DNA of 64,000 nucleotides from Histoplasma ohiense. Taxonomy: Eukaryota; Ascomycota; Eurotiomycetes; Onygenales; Ajellomycetaceae. This document shows positions 1 through 9,912 of the stretch, piece by piece; within the stretch, counting starts at the first letter, position 1; every line of letters begins with the position of its first letter. The notes below the pieces were generated by a model. The model was not told the DNA's origin, ran no database searches, and saw only the letters and a program-made list of their open reading frames with translations. A program made the position numbers and the translations under genes. The stretch is taken from contig JAEVHH010000003.1 in assembly GCA_017607445.1 (NCBI GenBank), forward strand, positions 6,014,001-6,078,000. Direction: 5' to 3'.

Positions 1-1283
1 ATGAGGTCTATAATGATCAAACTATATTATCTACTCTGCAACAGAAGCTGAAATATAGAGTTAGACTAGACTGAAAAGCTGATACTTTTTTTTAAAATGA
101 TATTTCTTCTGATGTAGTCTGTGCACAGATCTCTAATGAGCAAAATGCTTCTTTTAATGAGTGAAAAATGCTTTATATGTCAACATCTTCTATCTCTCAC
201 ATAAACTCTTTCCCTCCATTGCATGTTGAGCAATATATGCTCTGGATTGCAGTCAATAAGGCTATTCTTGAGGACTCAGCATATACAGAAATGTCTGAAT
301 CCTTCATCTCATTTCTAAGTAAAGCACAGAAGATTGATTCTTTTGCTGCTGAGCAAAGAGAGAAGATAAAAGAGAAGAATATAATTGTCACTGAAAATAT
401 ATTATAAACAATTTCTGAGAATGATATATTGTGTGCTGATGGTTGCATGTATGTCTCTCAACAAAAGACACTCATTGATGAAATTATCAGTGCAAACCAT
501 GATGATCTGCAGGGGGGTCACTTTGATATAAAAAAGTTCATAGACAGCATTCAGAACAAATACTATTGACATGAGCTAGTCAGAGATATCAAAGATTATA
601 TATCCACTTGTGATACTTGTCAAAGAGTAAAGTCAAAACAGCACAGACAATATGAAGAATTGAATACAATTCTCTTATCATCAAATTTTTTTGAGTTCAT
701 TACTATAGATTTTATTACAGACTTATCAGTCTCTACATTTCTTCATCAAATCTATGATGCAATTTTAGTGATTGTGAATATATATACCAAGTTTATGATC
801 TATATTCCTTGCATCAAAAACATTACAGCTGATGAACTAGCAGAAATTGTTTATACCAAATTCTATACAATTTACAGAGTACTCAAAAATCATATATTTG
901 ATTGAGAGTTGTTGTTTACAAGCCATTATTGATCCACCTTTTATTATATACTAGATGCACACCAGAAACTTTCAACAGTCTTTCACTTTCAAACAGATGA
1001 TCAAACAGAACAACAAAATCAAATCTTGAAACATTATCTTCAATGCTTTATCAACTATCATCAAGATGACTGAGCACACTGGCTATCACTAGCACAGTTT
1101 GTTTACAATATCTCTCAACATATCTCTACTGAAATGGCATCCACAGAAGCCTTAATGAGATATCAATCTGATTTGAAAATTAATGTCAGCAAATCATCAC
1201 AATCAGTTGCCATACATGCTGCTAGCTGTGTGAAACATATTGAGAAAACACATCATAAGCTCATTGAGAATCTACAAAAGATG
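1..1283 (+). pseudogene. GypC C1 pol fragment: RNase H end and integrase, degraded
   Basis: Frames across this stretch read as the RNase H/integrase junction, then the integrase zinc-binding segment (ISTCDTCQ near 600-625), then the DDE core (FITIDFITD near 690-725, followed by TDDQTEQQNQ near 990-1025). The family role is insertion of element cDNA into the genome. Stops interrupt it near 406, 570, 903 and 1070, and several are TGA where C2 has a sense codon. The open frame at 1134-1283 is the integrase end and runs without a break into the inserted LINE, which makes a false fusion ORF to 1781. Confidence 0.85.
1271..1283 (+). repeat. LINE target-site duplication, left copy
   Basis: The 13-mer TCTACAAAAGATG is repeated exactly at 3889-3901, just after the (AAT)n tail. 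Joining the two sides restores the GypC integrase frame seen in C2. A duplication of this length is typical of target-primed LINE insertion. Confidence 0.9.
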
Positions 1284-1781
1284 GAAAACTCAGCAATTGA
1301 TGCAGTTCTCTCTGTAGTTCATGATATTCAACTTGCAAAGAATGAAAAAATGGTTACAACTGCAATGTTTATTGATATAAAAGGTGCATTTGATTGTGTT
1401 TCACTTTCTCAAATGATCAATACTTTGATAGAACTGAGAATGCCAAAGTCTCTCATTAAATGGGTTATCTGTTTCATGTCAAAAAGAACTATTCAGTTGC
1501 TTTTTGATGGAATGAGACAAGATATAACAGATATTGAGATAGGAGTTCCTCAGGGTTCCCCAGTCTCACCCATTTTGTTTGCTATATTTATCAAGTTTCT
1601 ATTTATTGATAGACAAATGGCAATTATGGTGAGAACTCCAAGCTATGTGGATGATTTAGGCCTAGTTGTAAGCTCAGAATCAATTGTGAATAACTGCAAT
1701 TTGATTGAGCAAGCAGCAACTGAAATGATTGAAAAAGCAAAATCAAAAACATTGTTTTTGATATGGACAAAACTGAATTAA
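1284..1781 (+). CDS. LINE reverse transcriptase, N-terminal piece (5' truncated, frameshifted at its end)
   Basis: This codes for the palm of a LINE reverse transcriptase, which copies element RNA at the nicked target. The visible motifs in order are motif A FIDIKGAFD (near 1371-1397), motif B GVPQGSPVSPILF (near 1541-1580) and motif C YVDDL with both catalytic aspartates (near 1645-1659). The frame has no start of its own because the element is truncated. It runs off frame near the five-T run at 1755-1759, and the homologous protein continues in the next frame from 1763. A single missing T there would account for the break, so it is either a real 1-bp deletion or an assembly error. Confidence 0.85.
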   Translation, partial: ENSAIDAVLSVVHDIQLAKNEKMVTTAMFIDIKGAFDCVSLSQMINTLIELRMPKSLIKWVICFMSKRTIQLLFDGMRQDITDIEIGVPQGSPVSPILFAIFIKFLFIDRQMAIMVRTPSYVDDLGLVVSSESIVNNCNLIEQAATEMIEKAKSKTLFLIWTKLN

Positions 1782-3478
1782 TTCATTTTTATCCAAATTT
1801 CAGAGAAAAAGATACTGAAGTTAAGCTTTTAAGTCATTCAGTTAAACCTAAAAACTCAGTTAGATGGCTTGGTGTCTGGTTAGATTCTCAATTGAATTTT
1901 AAATCTCATGTGCAAATAAAAACTGCAAATGCTGAAAGAATTTTAAACAGTATATTGAGACTTTCAAATACTGAAAGAGGTCTGACATTTCAAGCAATGA
2001 GACAATTATATATTGCCTGTGTGACCTCTGTTTCAGATTATGCAGTTCAGGTGTGGTGGAGAGGTCAAAAACACTTTATAGAAAGGTTTCAAAAACTTCA
2101 AAACTCAGCTTTAAGAAAGATTCTAGGAGTATTCAAAACTACTCCAATTAAAGCTATGGAAATTGAAGCCTCTATTTCTCCACCACAAGTGAGATTTGAT
2201 AAAATCTGTATGAATTATGCTCTCAGAATTATGAAGCTATATTCACATCATTCTATTAGAAAGAGAGTTTCAAGTTCTTTTCCAAATGAGTCAAATGGAT
2301 TAGAATTAGATTGGGAACTTTATCTTGATTGGAATGAGACTGATTTATCTGAAAATTCAAGTTCTTTACAAAGAAGAAGGATACCATCTCAGTTATTTAG
2401 AATTTGCTCAATGATTAAGAACTGTTTCTCTAGTTTAAATGTAGAGAGAGTAGCTATTGAAAATCTCTCTCCTTGGAAGAAAAGTCTTGATAATCTTGTT
2501 GATTTAAACATTAGTCAACTTTCAAAAGAAGATCAGACTCAAGAACATTTAAAGCTTTTGAAACAAGTGAAAAATAAAGCAATTCTTATATACACTGATG
2601 GCTCAAAATGTGAGAAAACAGGCAATCTTGGAGCTGGAATAGCATATTCAGAAAATGATAAAAACTATATTCTTGATTCTTGGCAAATTGGAAAAGAGTC
2701 AGAAGTTTTTAATGCTGAATTATTTGCAATTTCAAAAGCTTTCAAATTGATTGAAATGAAGATTGAACAATGGAAAAGATTTGAGCATATTTGGATATTC
2801 TCTGATAGTCAAGCAGGGCTTAAAAGACTTCAAAGTAATAAAATCAGCAGTGGACAGTCAATGCTAGAGCTGATTTTGAAAAGTCTTCAAAATATTCAAA
2901 GAAAAATCTCACTCAATTGTTCTATTCATCTTCACTGGGTGCCTGCTCACATGGGTATATATGGCAATGAAATGGCTGATAAAGCTGCAAAAAGAGCCAC
3001 TGAGTTAGAAGTCTGCTGTCAAAGAATTGTAACATGGTCTTTTATTAAAAGAAGAATAAGAGAATTATGTTTACAAAAGTGGCAAGATGTCTGGTTCATG
3101 CAAAGAAAAAGTGTGCATTATTCCAGATTTGAAACTAAGCCAAAGTGGAAGACTTGCTCAATAAAGTGTAAGAAGAAACTTTTTGCTACAATAATGCAGC
3201 TAAAGCTTGGACATGGACATTTCAAATCATATTTAGCAAAGTTTAAAGATGATTTAAATGATCTATGTTCAGATTGTCAGTTATATGAAAATCCAGAGCA
3301 TCTTCTGTTACTTTGTACAAAGTATTCAGAACTAAGATTGAGACTGAGAGAGAAGTATCAACTGAATCAGTTAAATTTGAGTTTGTTATTCAATACAAAA
3401 GCTGGAAATATGTTCTTAATTGAATATTTAAATGAGTCAAATGTTGCTACAAGAGCTTGTTTGAATAGTGTCACTTGA
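1763..3478 (+). CDS. LINE RT thumb, RNase H and CCHC knuckle (571 codons)
   Basis: This is the C-terminal part of the LINE polyprotein, in the frame after the 1755-1759 slip. It starts with the RT thumb/connection region. An RNase H domain follows, with all four acidic residues visible: YTDGS (near 2590), NAELFAI (near 2710), SDSQAG (near 2803) and GNEMADKAA (near 2962). RNase H removes the RNA template. Near the end, CSDCQLYENPEHLLLLC (about 3270-3320) is a C-x2-C-x7-H-x4-C knuckle, probably for nucleic acid binding. There is no internal stop, which contrasts sharply with the gypsy copies around it. Confidence 0.88.
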   Translation: MDKTELIHFYPNFREKDTEVKLLSHSVKPKNSVRWLGVWLDSQLNFKSHVQIKTANAERILNSILRLSNTERGLTFQAMRQLYIACVTSVSDYAVQVWWRGQKHFIERFQKLQNSALRKILGVFKTTPIKAMEIEASISPPQVRFDKICMNYALRIMKLYSHHSIRKRVSSSFPNESNGLELDWELYLDWNETDLSENSSSLQRRRIPSQLFRICSMIKNCFSSLNVERVAIENLSPWKKSLDNLVDLNISQLSKEDQTQEHLKLLKQVKNKAILIYTDGSKCEKTGNLGAGIAYSENDKNYILDSWQIGKESEVFNAELFAISKAFKLIEMKIEQWKRFEHIWIFSDSQAGLKRLQSNKISSGQSMLELILKSLQNIQRKISLNCSIHLHWVPAHMGIYGNEMADKAAKRATELEVCCQRIVTWSFIKRRIRELCLQKWQDVWFMQRKSVHYSRFETKPKWKTCSIKCKKKLFATIMQLKLGHGHFKSYLAKFKDDLNDLCSDCQLYENPEHLLLLCTKYSELRLRLREKYQLNQLNLSLLFNTKAGNMFLIEYLNESNVATRACLNSVT

Positions 3479-3888
3479 TGATATTTAGATCAGTTGTTTT
3501 TGTTTATTTTATTTTGATCTTTTCTTTAACTTTGTTTATTGTTAATTTTCATTTGTTTCAAGCAGTTTGCTTCATTATTTGTTGATAATAGTCATTGCAA
3601 ATGTTTTTTCTTTTCTGTTGATTTTTAATAGCTGCTGTCTTTTATAATATTTATTTCCTTTGTTTTGAAGTTGAATTGTGCTAACCCATTGACATTCTTT
3701 TGATTTTATTTTTGGATTGAATAGTTTGAATAGTTGTTTGATTCTGGGCTGGAATTCTGTTAATGCATGTGTCAAATTGTTTTTGTATATTAGAATATTC
3801 TTGATTTGAAAAATCCTGAAGTATTTCAGGTAGATGTCATAGTCACTGACTGTATACATCTATAATTGAAGAATAATAATAATAATAA

Positions 3889-3901
3889 TCTACAAAAGAT
3901 G
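3889..3901 (+). repeat. LINE target-site duplication, right copy
   Basis: Exact repeat of 1271-1283 following the (AAT)n tail. The first T could also belong to the tail. Confidence 0.9.
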
Positions 3902-4369
3902 TGACAAGCACAGAAAATCTATTATGATACAAAATATAAGCCTCAATAATTTAAAATAGATGACTATATCATACTCAATGCAAAAAATCTTCAATTGCTG
4001 TGCTCAGTTTGCAAACTCAATCATAAATATATTGAACTCTTCAAGATTCTGAATACCATTGAAAAATAAGTGTACAAACTAGAACTGTCATCTTTATATA
4101 GAAGCATTCATTCTGTATTTTATGTATCTTTATTGAAGCCATACAACTGCAGAAATGGAGCTCTATCAGAATCAGAACTGAAACTTATCAACAGCAAAGA
4201 AGAATATCAAATTGAAGAAATTTTTGAAAAATGACAATGAAAAAACAAATCTCTGAAATATCTTGTGAGATGGACAGATTGGGGTTCTAGTGATGATACA
4301 TGGAAACTGAAAGAAAACATATTGAACACTCAGACATTCAAAATCTTTCTTGAACAAGAAAATGAATGA
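3902..4369 (+). pseudogene. GypC C1 integrase C-terminus and chromodomain, degraded
   Basis: The pol frame resumes after the LINE. The clearest part is the chromodomain, YLVRWTDWGSSDDTWK (near 4259-4307) followed by ENILNTQTFKIFLEQENE; in chromoviruses this domain guides integration to modified chromatin. The preceding integrase C-terminal region is full of TGA and TAA stops where C2 (10078-10290) still reads through. The frame ends near 4369. Confidence 0.8.
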
Positions 4370-4924
4370 CAAATACAAAATCAATATACTTTCAAATATC
4401 AAAAGTGTGAACATCAAGTTGAAAGACATCAGAAGCACAAATCTTAAATCTAAAAATGCTAGAAGCATAAATTTCACCCAAACTTCAATCAAATGCATTT
4501 TTTTTAAGGATTTTATCAGAGAAAAGGGAAAAAGGAAAAAATTCAATTTGGGTATAATAAATACAAAAAATAAAACATACAAGCAAGGAAAAAAAAAAAA
4601 AAAAAAAGAGATAAAAGAAACAGATTCTAAGAAAAGTCTAAAGATCTTCAGTTCACTCATCTTCATCTCATTTCTCATCTCTCACTTTCTCTTCTCTCTT
4701 TCATCATTTCTCTCATTTTTCTTCTCTGCCACTCTTGCTCAATACTTCTTCTGGTACTTGTATATTACCAGCATTCATTTTGAGTGTAGAGATATAGACA
4801 AATATCTATTTCACAAAATATTTATCTTCTCACATCTTCTCTCTCTCATCAATCTACTCATTCTCTGACATATCTGATGAAGAAAGACATTTCTCTTCAT
4901 CTTTTTCTCTTACTTCTTCACTGT

Positions 4925-5218
4925 TCAGAGCACTCTCTCCCTCTGCTTCACTGACATCAGTGACAAATTGACAAAGAAAGCAGGCACTATAAGCACTGCT
5001 GCAGTCACTGATATCTTCATAATCTTCTTCATCAACTCTTCAGTCAACTTCTTCTTCATCAATCTCTCTTCAATCAACTTCTTTATCACAGAGTCTCTGA
5101 AGCTCATCATTTTCAAAATTCTTTTCTTCACATTCTTCTCTTCCTCTAACATCTCTGCTCTGAAAAAATCAGACACAATCACAGTCTTCAAAATCTGCAT
5201 CTCTGCAGGCTCAGCCAC
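4925..5218 (-). CDS. Possible antisense ORF of GypC, 97 codons (C1 copy)
   Basis: The frame begins MAEPAEMQILKTVIVSDFF and is lysine/glutamate-rich, ending FVNLSLMSVKQRERVL. The C2 counterpart at 9173-9448 is open in the same frame with a clearly similar product, although stops are common elsewhere in both copies. It lies between pol and the 3' LTR, antisense to pol, where GypA carries its spliced antisense gene. The opposite strand is also open for 87 codons here (4968-5231), so coding status is uncertain. I recognise no domain. Confidence 0.3.
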   Translation of the reverse strand: MAEPAEMQILKTVIVSDFFRAEMLEEEKNVKKRILKMMSFRDSVIKKLIEERLMKKKLTEELMKKIMKISVTAAVLIVPAFFVNLSLMSVKQRERVL

Positions 5219-6012
5219 TGCTCAGCACTGAGATTATAGAGCATTCATCTCTGCTCTGTCTTAAGCAGACAGCATCACCAAGCAAGATACATTCAATCAT
5301 TTAACTAAATAACAAAAGTGACTTTTGTGGCTGGCCATGTCCTCTTCAGTCATCATCTCTGCAAAGATAAACACTCGTCTGTGCATGATGCATCTCAGAA
5401 GAGGTGTATCACACATCTAGCATCATTATCAGTATATCAACATTGCTAAGAGCAAGAATTAAAGAGAATTACTCACAGATTTGCAGAATTTCTCTGCAGA
5501 GACACAAACCTCACAACACTTTCAGATATTTGACTTCAGTACACATCAAAAATCAACATCTTCAAGTCTAGAGACACAATATTCACACAGAATTCAACTG
5601 TTGTGTGTCACATAATTAGAGCTAAATCTAGAGCAATATAACAAGTGAACAGCAAATGGCACTATACAGAAATGAGCTAGTGGCACATGTGACCACACTA
5701 ATAACATCACTGACAAGAAACACCAGCAATAATATGCAATAAGTGCCAGCAAGGAAACAACTTACTTAAAATCAGAATATTCAAGAGAGCCCATTTCAGA
5801 AAAAGAGGGGAGAGAAAGAGAGAATCAATGAAAATTTAAAAATTTTTATTGAAAATAAAAAATCACAGCAGAACAGAAAGAAGCTTTGATGATGATCAAG
5901 TTAAAAGAGAAGAGAAATTTTCAAGAGGAAAGAAATTCTTTTTGCTTCTCTGCATACAATCTCTAGCAACCAAAGAATCCACCAATTCCATCTCATTAAG
6001 AAATCGATAACA

Positions 6013-6084
6013 ACGCGTATACAAGCTATCTAGAGGACGCGAATACAAGCTATCTAGAGGACGCGAATACAAGCTATCTAGAGG
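6013..6084 (+). repeat. 24-bp tandem repeat, three units, CpG-retaining
   Basis: Three units of ACGCG(T/A)ATACAAGCTATCTAGAGG lie at 6013-6036, 6037-6060 and 6061-6084. C2 has a single diverged unit near 8286-8316 in inverse orientation. The units keep several CpG sites in a window that otherwise lacks them. Confidence 0.9.
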
Positions 6085-6184
6085 ACACAATCGATACACT
6101 GCTATCAACAAGCGGAACTTACAATACAGAAATGCAATTATCTACTAACAAGTAATCTATACAATCACTGAGAGCAGCTCTTAT

Positions 6185-6200
6185 AAAAAAGAGAGGCAAT
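6185..6200 (+). promoter_or_regulatory. Polypurine tract of GypC C1
   Basis: AAAAAAGAGAGGCAAT lies directly before the 3' LTR. The same tract precedes the C2 3' LTR (8177-8192, minus strand). It is the expected plus-strand primer site. Confidence 0.85.
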
Positions 6201-6465
6201 TGTAATGCACTCATTTATTATTTCCTTATTATCTTCACTTATTCTTACCTCTTTCCATTATACTCTCGCTACTGCTATTTTTATATGTATATATATATAT
6301 CAATGTATGTATTTCACACATCTTCTTTCTCTTTCTTTTCTTTCTTAGTGATTAGCTACACTATGTTATGCTACTATACTACACTTTACAATATATTACT
6401 ATTATCTCTGCTACACTATAAACTATCTTCTACTGTTACTCTTCACACTGTCACTACACCTCACA
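6201..6465 (+). repeat. 3' LTR of GypC C1
   Basis: The LTR begins TGTAATGCACTC and ends CACCTCACA (265 bp). It matches the C2 LTRs at 7909-8176 and 15101-15368 in inverse orientation. It includes a TATATATATA stretch and TTAGTGATTAGC, the site complementary to the primer-binding region (see findings). Confidence 0.93.
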
Positions 6466-7882
6466 TCTTCTGAGAAGATTAGGCAATGATTGTGTATGTC
6501 TATCAGAGTTTCAAATTTTGTAAGCTATAACAGATTGAGTATTAAGTTGTACTCAAAATCTTGCACTTCATATGTGTAAACATTTCCTTTTTCATGTTCT
6601 TCTACATTGATGTTGAACTTTATCATATTGTAGAAGGTGGATTCTCTGAGGCCATTGAATTCACTGAGCTTACATGATTCAGAAAAGAGAATACACTGAA
6701 GCTTATGCTTTTCAACCAACTGAGTGTTTATAAGAGCATAGTGAAGAAAACCACTGTCTATCATTGCTTGTATATTGACTAGACTATTTACAATGATGAA
6801 GATCATGATTGTGTCTGTTTGTATTTTCTATTCAAATCTTCAGCTTGTTTCTTGCTTCTTAAGCTCTTGTCTGTATTTTAGAGTGAGAGCTCTTTGTTTC
6901 TCTGTTCTTGTTCATTTGTAGATGTAGTTGCATTCACACACAGTGTAGAAGCTGAGATCACTGTGTTGATGCACTGATTTGCAAAGTGCTCTGATCTATT
7001 GCAATGGATGCAAACTTCTCAAGTGATTCAATCAGTAACTTTTTGTTTGAAGAGATCAGGTATTCTTGACCATTCTGTGTTCACATGAGAGATTCAATTC
7101 ATGATGTCTGTGGAGGTGGTTGATGTAGTTGAAGCAGTGGTAGATGTAAAGTTCTGCCTGCAATTGTTATGGCTTTCTTGTACAGCATTGAAACACATGA
7201 GATTGTTGTTGAGTTGACACAAGTGGATGCAGTAGTTGTGATAATGCAAGAGTATAAGATATGAGATACAGAGCTTAAACAGTTCAAAGCTGATATACTG
7301 ATTCAGAAGATTAATTTTCACAGCATCATCTCAGTTCTGTTCTTCTACTTCATGAATCTTGCTATTGAAATCAGGCAGATAGTTTGCTAGAGAAGTATTC
7401 TACTGATGATTTCTGTTTAGCCACTGCATCACACACACTTGCAGTGTAGAGTTCAAGAATAGAACATTCAGTTGATGAAAGACTTCTTCAGAAGTACACA
7501 TTTCATACACATATGACTCAATTCAGAGTTGAAATTTTGCTAGAGTGTCTTCTTCTAGCTGACTATGAATATAGCAGATTTGTGAGAGCAGAGAGTCTAT
7601 CACAGACTCATCTTCTTTAAGCTTGGCTTTTGTCTTTTATTTTCAGACTAGATAGATTGAGAGCTCTTCTGTGAACTTGTTGAGAAGAGGGAGATGTTCT
7701 TTTCTTTCATATACAGAGAGTGTTGATATCTGTGTGGTTTCTGATATATTTGTATTTAGATGATTCAGTTGTCATTGAAGCTCCATCATCTGCAAGAATT
7801 GTTGCTGAAAAAAATTATGAAGCTTGATATTATCTTCAGTAAGACTTCAGTTCTCACTCATGGAGAGATGTTTGTAATTCAT
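6466..7882 (-). pseudogene. GypB B1 gag and protease, degraded
   Basis: The likely gag start is the ATG at 7882-7880 (MNYKHLSMSE), homologous to the MNYKQFYKH start of other GypB gags. The CCHC knuckle is at 6971-7012 (VCIHCNRSEHFANQC, C-x2-C-x4-H-x4-C) and binds element RNA. The protease follows in the frame at 6525-6806, with the active-site motif IDSG. Several stops break the gag. It is truncated at 6466 by the C1 LTR, so RT and integrase are absent here. Confidence 0.8.
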
Positions 7883-7903
7883 CTCATTTTCATATAAGAC
7901 TAT

Positions 7904-7908
7904 AATTC
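7904..7908. repeat. C2 target-site duplication AATTC (left)
   Basis: Matches 15369-15373 exactly, giving a 5-bp gypsy-type duplication. Confidence 0.9.
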
Positions 7909-8176
7909 TGTGAGGTGTAGTGACAGTGTGAAGAGTAACAGTAGAAGATAGTTTATAGCGTAGCGGAGATAATAGTAATATATTGTAAAGTGTAGTATAG
8001 TAGCGTAATGTAGTGTAGTGTAGCTAATCACTAAGGAAGAAAAGAAAGAGAAAGAAGATGTGCAAAATACATACATCAATATATATATACATATAGAAAT
8101 AGTGGTAGTGAGAGTATAATGGAAAGAGGTAAGAATAAGTGAAGATAATAAGGAAATAATAAATGAGTGCATTACA
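7909..8176 (-). repeat. 3' LTR of GypC C2
   Basis: TGTGAGGTGTAG to GAGTGCATTACA on the plus strand, 268 bp. It pairs with 15101-15368. Confidence 0.95.
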
Positions 8177-8192
8177 ATTGCCCCTCTTTTTT
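8177..8192 (-). promoter_or_regulatory. Polypurine tract of GypC C2
   Basis: On the minus strand this reads AAAAAAGAGGGGCAAT, immediately upstream of the 3' LTR. Confidence 0.85.
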
Positions 8193-9912
8193 ATAAGAGC
8201 TGCTCTCAGTGATTGTATAGATTGCTTGCTAGTAGATAATTGCATTTCTGTATTGTAAGTTTCACTTGTTGATAGCAGTATATCGATCGCGTCCCCTAGA
8301 TAGCTTGTATGCGTGTTGTTATCGATTTTCTAATGAGGTGGAATTGGTGGATTCTTTGGTTGTCAGAGGTTGCATGCAGAGAAGCAAAAAGAATTTCTTT
8401 TCTCTTGAAGATTTCTCTTCTCTTTTAACTTGATCATCATCAAAGCTTCTTGCCTCTTCTGCTGCAATTTCTCATTCCCAAAAAATTTTTAAATTTTTTA
8501 TATCATTGTTCTTCCTCCCCTCTTTTTTATTGAAATGGGCTCTCTCAGTTATTCTGATTTTAAGTAAGTTATTTCTTGAATGCTTATCATGTATTATTGT
8601 TGGTGTTTCTTGCCAGTGGTGTTATTAGTGTGGTCATGTGTGCCACTAGCTTGTTTCCATATAGCATCATTCACTGTTCACTTGTTATATTGCTCTAGAT
8701 TTAGCTCTAATCACATGACACACAACAGTCAGATTCCATGTGAACATTGTGTCTCTAGACTTGAGAATGTTGATTTTTGATGTGCACTGAGGTCAAATAC
8801 TTGAAAGTGTTGTGAGGCTTGTGTCTCTGCAGGAAAATTCTGCAAATCTGTGAGTAATCCTCTTTAATTCTTATTTCCTTTTTCTTTTTCTTCAAATTTG
8901 CTTTTGAATAGGTAGTAGTGCTTTTAGCAATGTTGATATACTGATAATGATGCTAGATGTGTGATACACCTCTTCTGAGGCACATCATGCACAGGCGAGT
9001 GTTTATTTTTGCAGAGGTGGTGATTGAAGAGGATATGATCAATCACAAAAGTTGTTTTTGTTGTTTGATAAAATGATTGAATGCATCTCATTTGGTGATG
9101 CTGTCTGCTCAGAGCAGAGCAGAAGTGAATGCTCTATGGTTTCAACACTGAGCAGCAGCTGAGCCTGCAGAAATGCAGGTTTTGAAGACTGTGGTTGTGT
9201 CTGATTCTTTCAGAGTGGAGATGTTAGAGAAAGAGAAGGATGTGGAGAAGAGGATTTTGAGAGTGATGAGCTTCAAGAGCTCCATGATGAAGGGATTGAT
9301 TGAAAAGAAATTGATGAGAAAGGAGTTGGCTGAAGAGTCAATAAAGAAGATTGTGAAGATATCAGTGACTGCAGCAGTGTCTGTGATGTCTGCTTTCTTT
9401 GTCAATTTGTCACTGATGTTGATGAAGCAGAGGGAGAGAGTGCTCTGAATGATGAAGAAGTGAGAGAAAAAGATGAAGAAAAATGTCTTTCTTCATTGAA
9501 TATGCTGAAGAATGAGTAGATTGATGAAGAAGAAGAGATGTGAGAAGACAAATGTGTTGTGAAATAGACATTTGTCTATATCTCTGCACCCAAAATGAGT
9601 GTCTGTAATATACAAGTACCAGAAGAAGTATTGGGCAAGAGTGGCAGAGAAGAAAGATGAGAGAGATGATGAGAGAGAGAAGAGAAAGTGAGAGATGAAA
9701 GATGAGATGAGAGTGAGTGAACTGAGAGTCTTTAGACTTTTCTTAGAACTCATTTTCTTTGTTTTTTCTTTGTTTATATGTTTTATTTTTTGTATTTATT
9801 ATACCCAAATTGAATTTTTTTCTTTTTTTTCCTTTTCTCTGATAAAATCCTTCTAAAAAGAATGCATTTGATTGAAGTTTGAGTGAGATTTGTGTTTCTA
9901 ACATTTTTTGAT
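8193..9912 (-). other. GypC C2 3' region between pol and polypurine tract
   Basis: This is the 1.7 kb counterpart of C1 4370-6184. No pol-strand gene is supported. The plus-strand frame 9173-9448 is listed separately. Near 8280-8330 is a single CpG-containing copy of the unit that is tripled in C1. Confidence 0.6.
9173..9448 (+). CDS. Possible antisense ORF of GypC, 91 codons (C2 copy)
   Basis: It starts MQVLKTVVVSDSFRVEMLEK and is rich in K, E and M. It aligns along its length with the antisense frame at 4925-5218 in C1. Its position, antisense between pol and the 3' LTR, matches the GypA antisense gene. The overlapping minus-strand frame (9142-9405) is also open, and I recognise no domain, so this is only a candidate. 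Confidence 0.3.
   Translation: MQVLKTVVVSDSFRVEMLEKEKDVEKRILRVMSFKSSMMKGLIEKKLMRKELAEESIKKIVKISVTAAVSVMSAFFVNLSLMLMKQRERVL

Larger units (their letters stand above)
1284..3888 (+). mobile_element. 5'-truncated LINE (non-LTR retrotransposon) with RT, RNase H and zinc knuckle
   Basis: The insertion is bounded by a 13-bp target duplication and ends in about six AAT repeats (3870-3888). It lacks the upstream ORF, the endonuclease and the start of the reverse transcriptase, as expected of 5' truncation during target-primed reverse transcription. RNase H after RT, with a C-terminal CCHC knuckle, places it in the I/Tad-like group of fungal LINEs (family knowledge). I saw no CG dinucleotide on reading it, yet the frame is almost unbroken. 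The 3' UTR is about 3479-3870. Confidence 0.92.
4370..6184 (+). other. GypC C1 3' region between pol and polypurine tract
   Basis: These 1.8 kb are homologous to C2 8193-9912 (inverted). No sense-strand gene can be supported; the open frame at 4350-4868 is low-complexity (K-, S- and F-rich). An antisense frame at 4925-5218 has a counterpart in C2 and is listed separately. From 6013 there is a short CpG-containing tandem repeat. Confidence 0.6.
1..6465 (+). mobile_element. GypC copy C1, Ty3/gypsy chromovirus, 5' part outside window
   Basis: This is the 3' part of a GypC element: the end of RNase H, integrase, chromodomain, a long 3' region, a polypurine tract and the 3' LTR at 6201-6465. The same order appears in reverse in C2 (7909-15368), which proves the family. 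A LINE (1284-3888) interrupts the integrase. The right flank begins TCTTC and continues as a GypB protease/gag fragment (6466-7908), so C1 was inserted into B1. The 5' LTR lies left of the window and the target duplication cannot be checked. Confidence 0.9.

Noticed and set aside
1134..1781. A single integrase-reverse transcriptase fusion protein
   Set aside because: The LINE target duplication at 1271-1283 shows the open frame crosses an insertion junction; the two halves belong to different elements.
4172..4678. 168-codon minus-strand ORF rich in phenylalanine and leucine
   Set aside because: It overlaps the C1 chromodomain on the wrong strand and is low-complexity, a product of A-rich sense DNA.
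7900..8245. Minus-strand ORFs through the GypC LTR (also 15059-15364)
   Set aside because: They lie in LTR sequence; the products are hydrophobic and serine/tyrosine-rich with no constraint visible.
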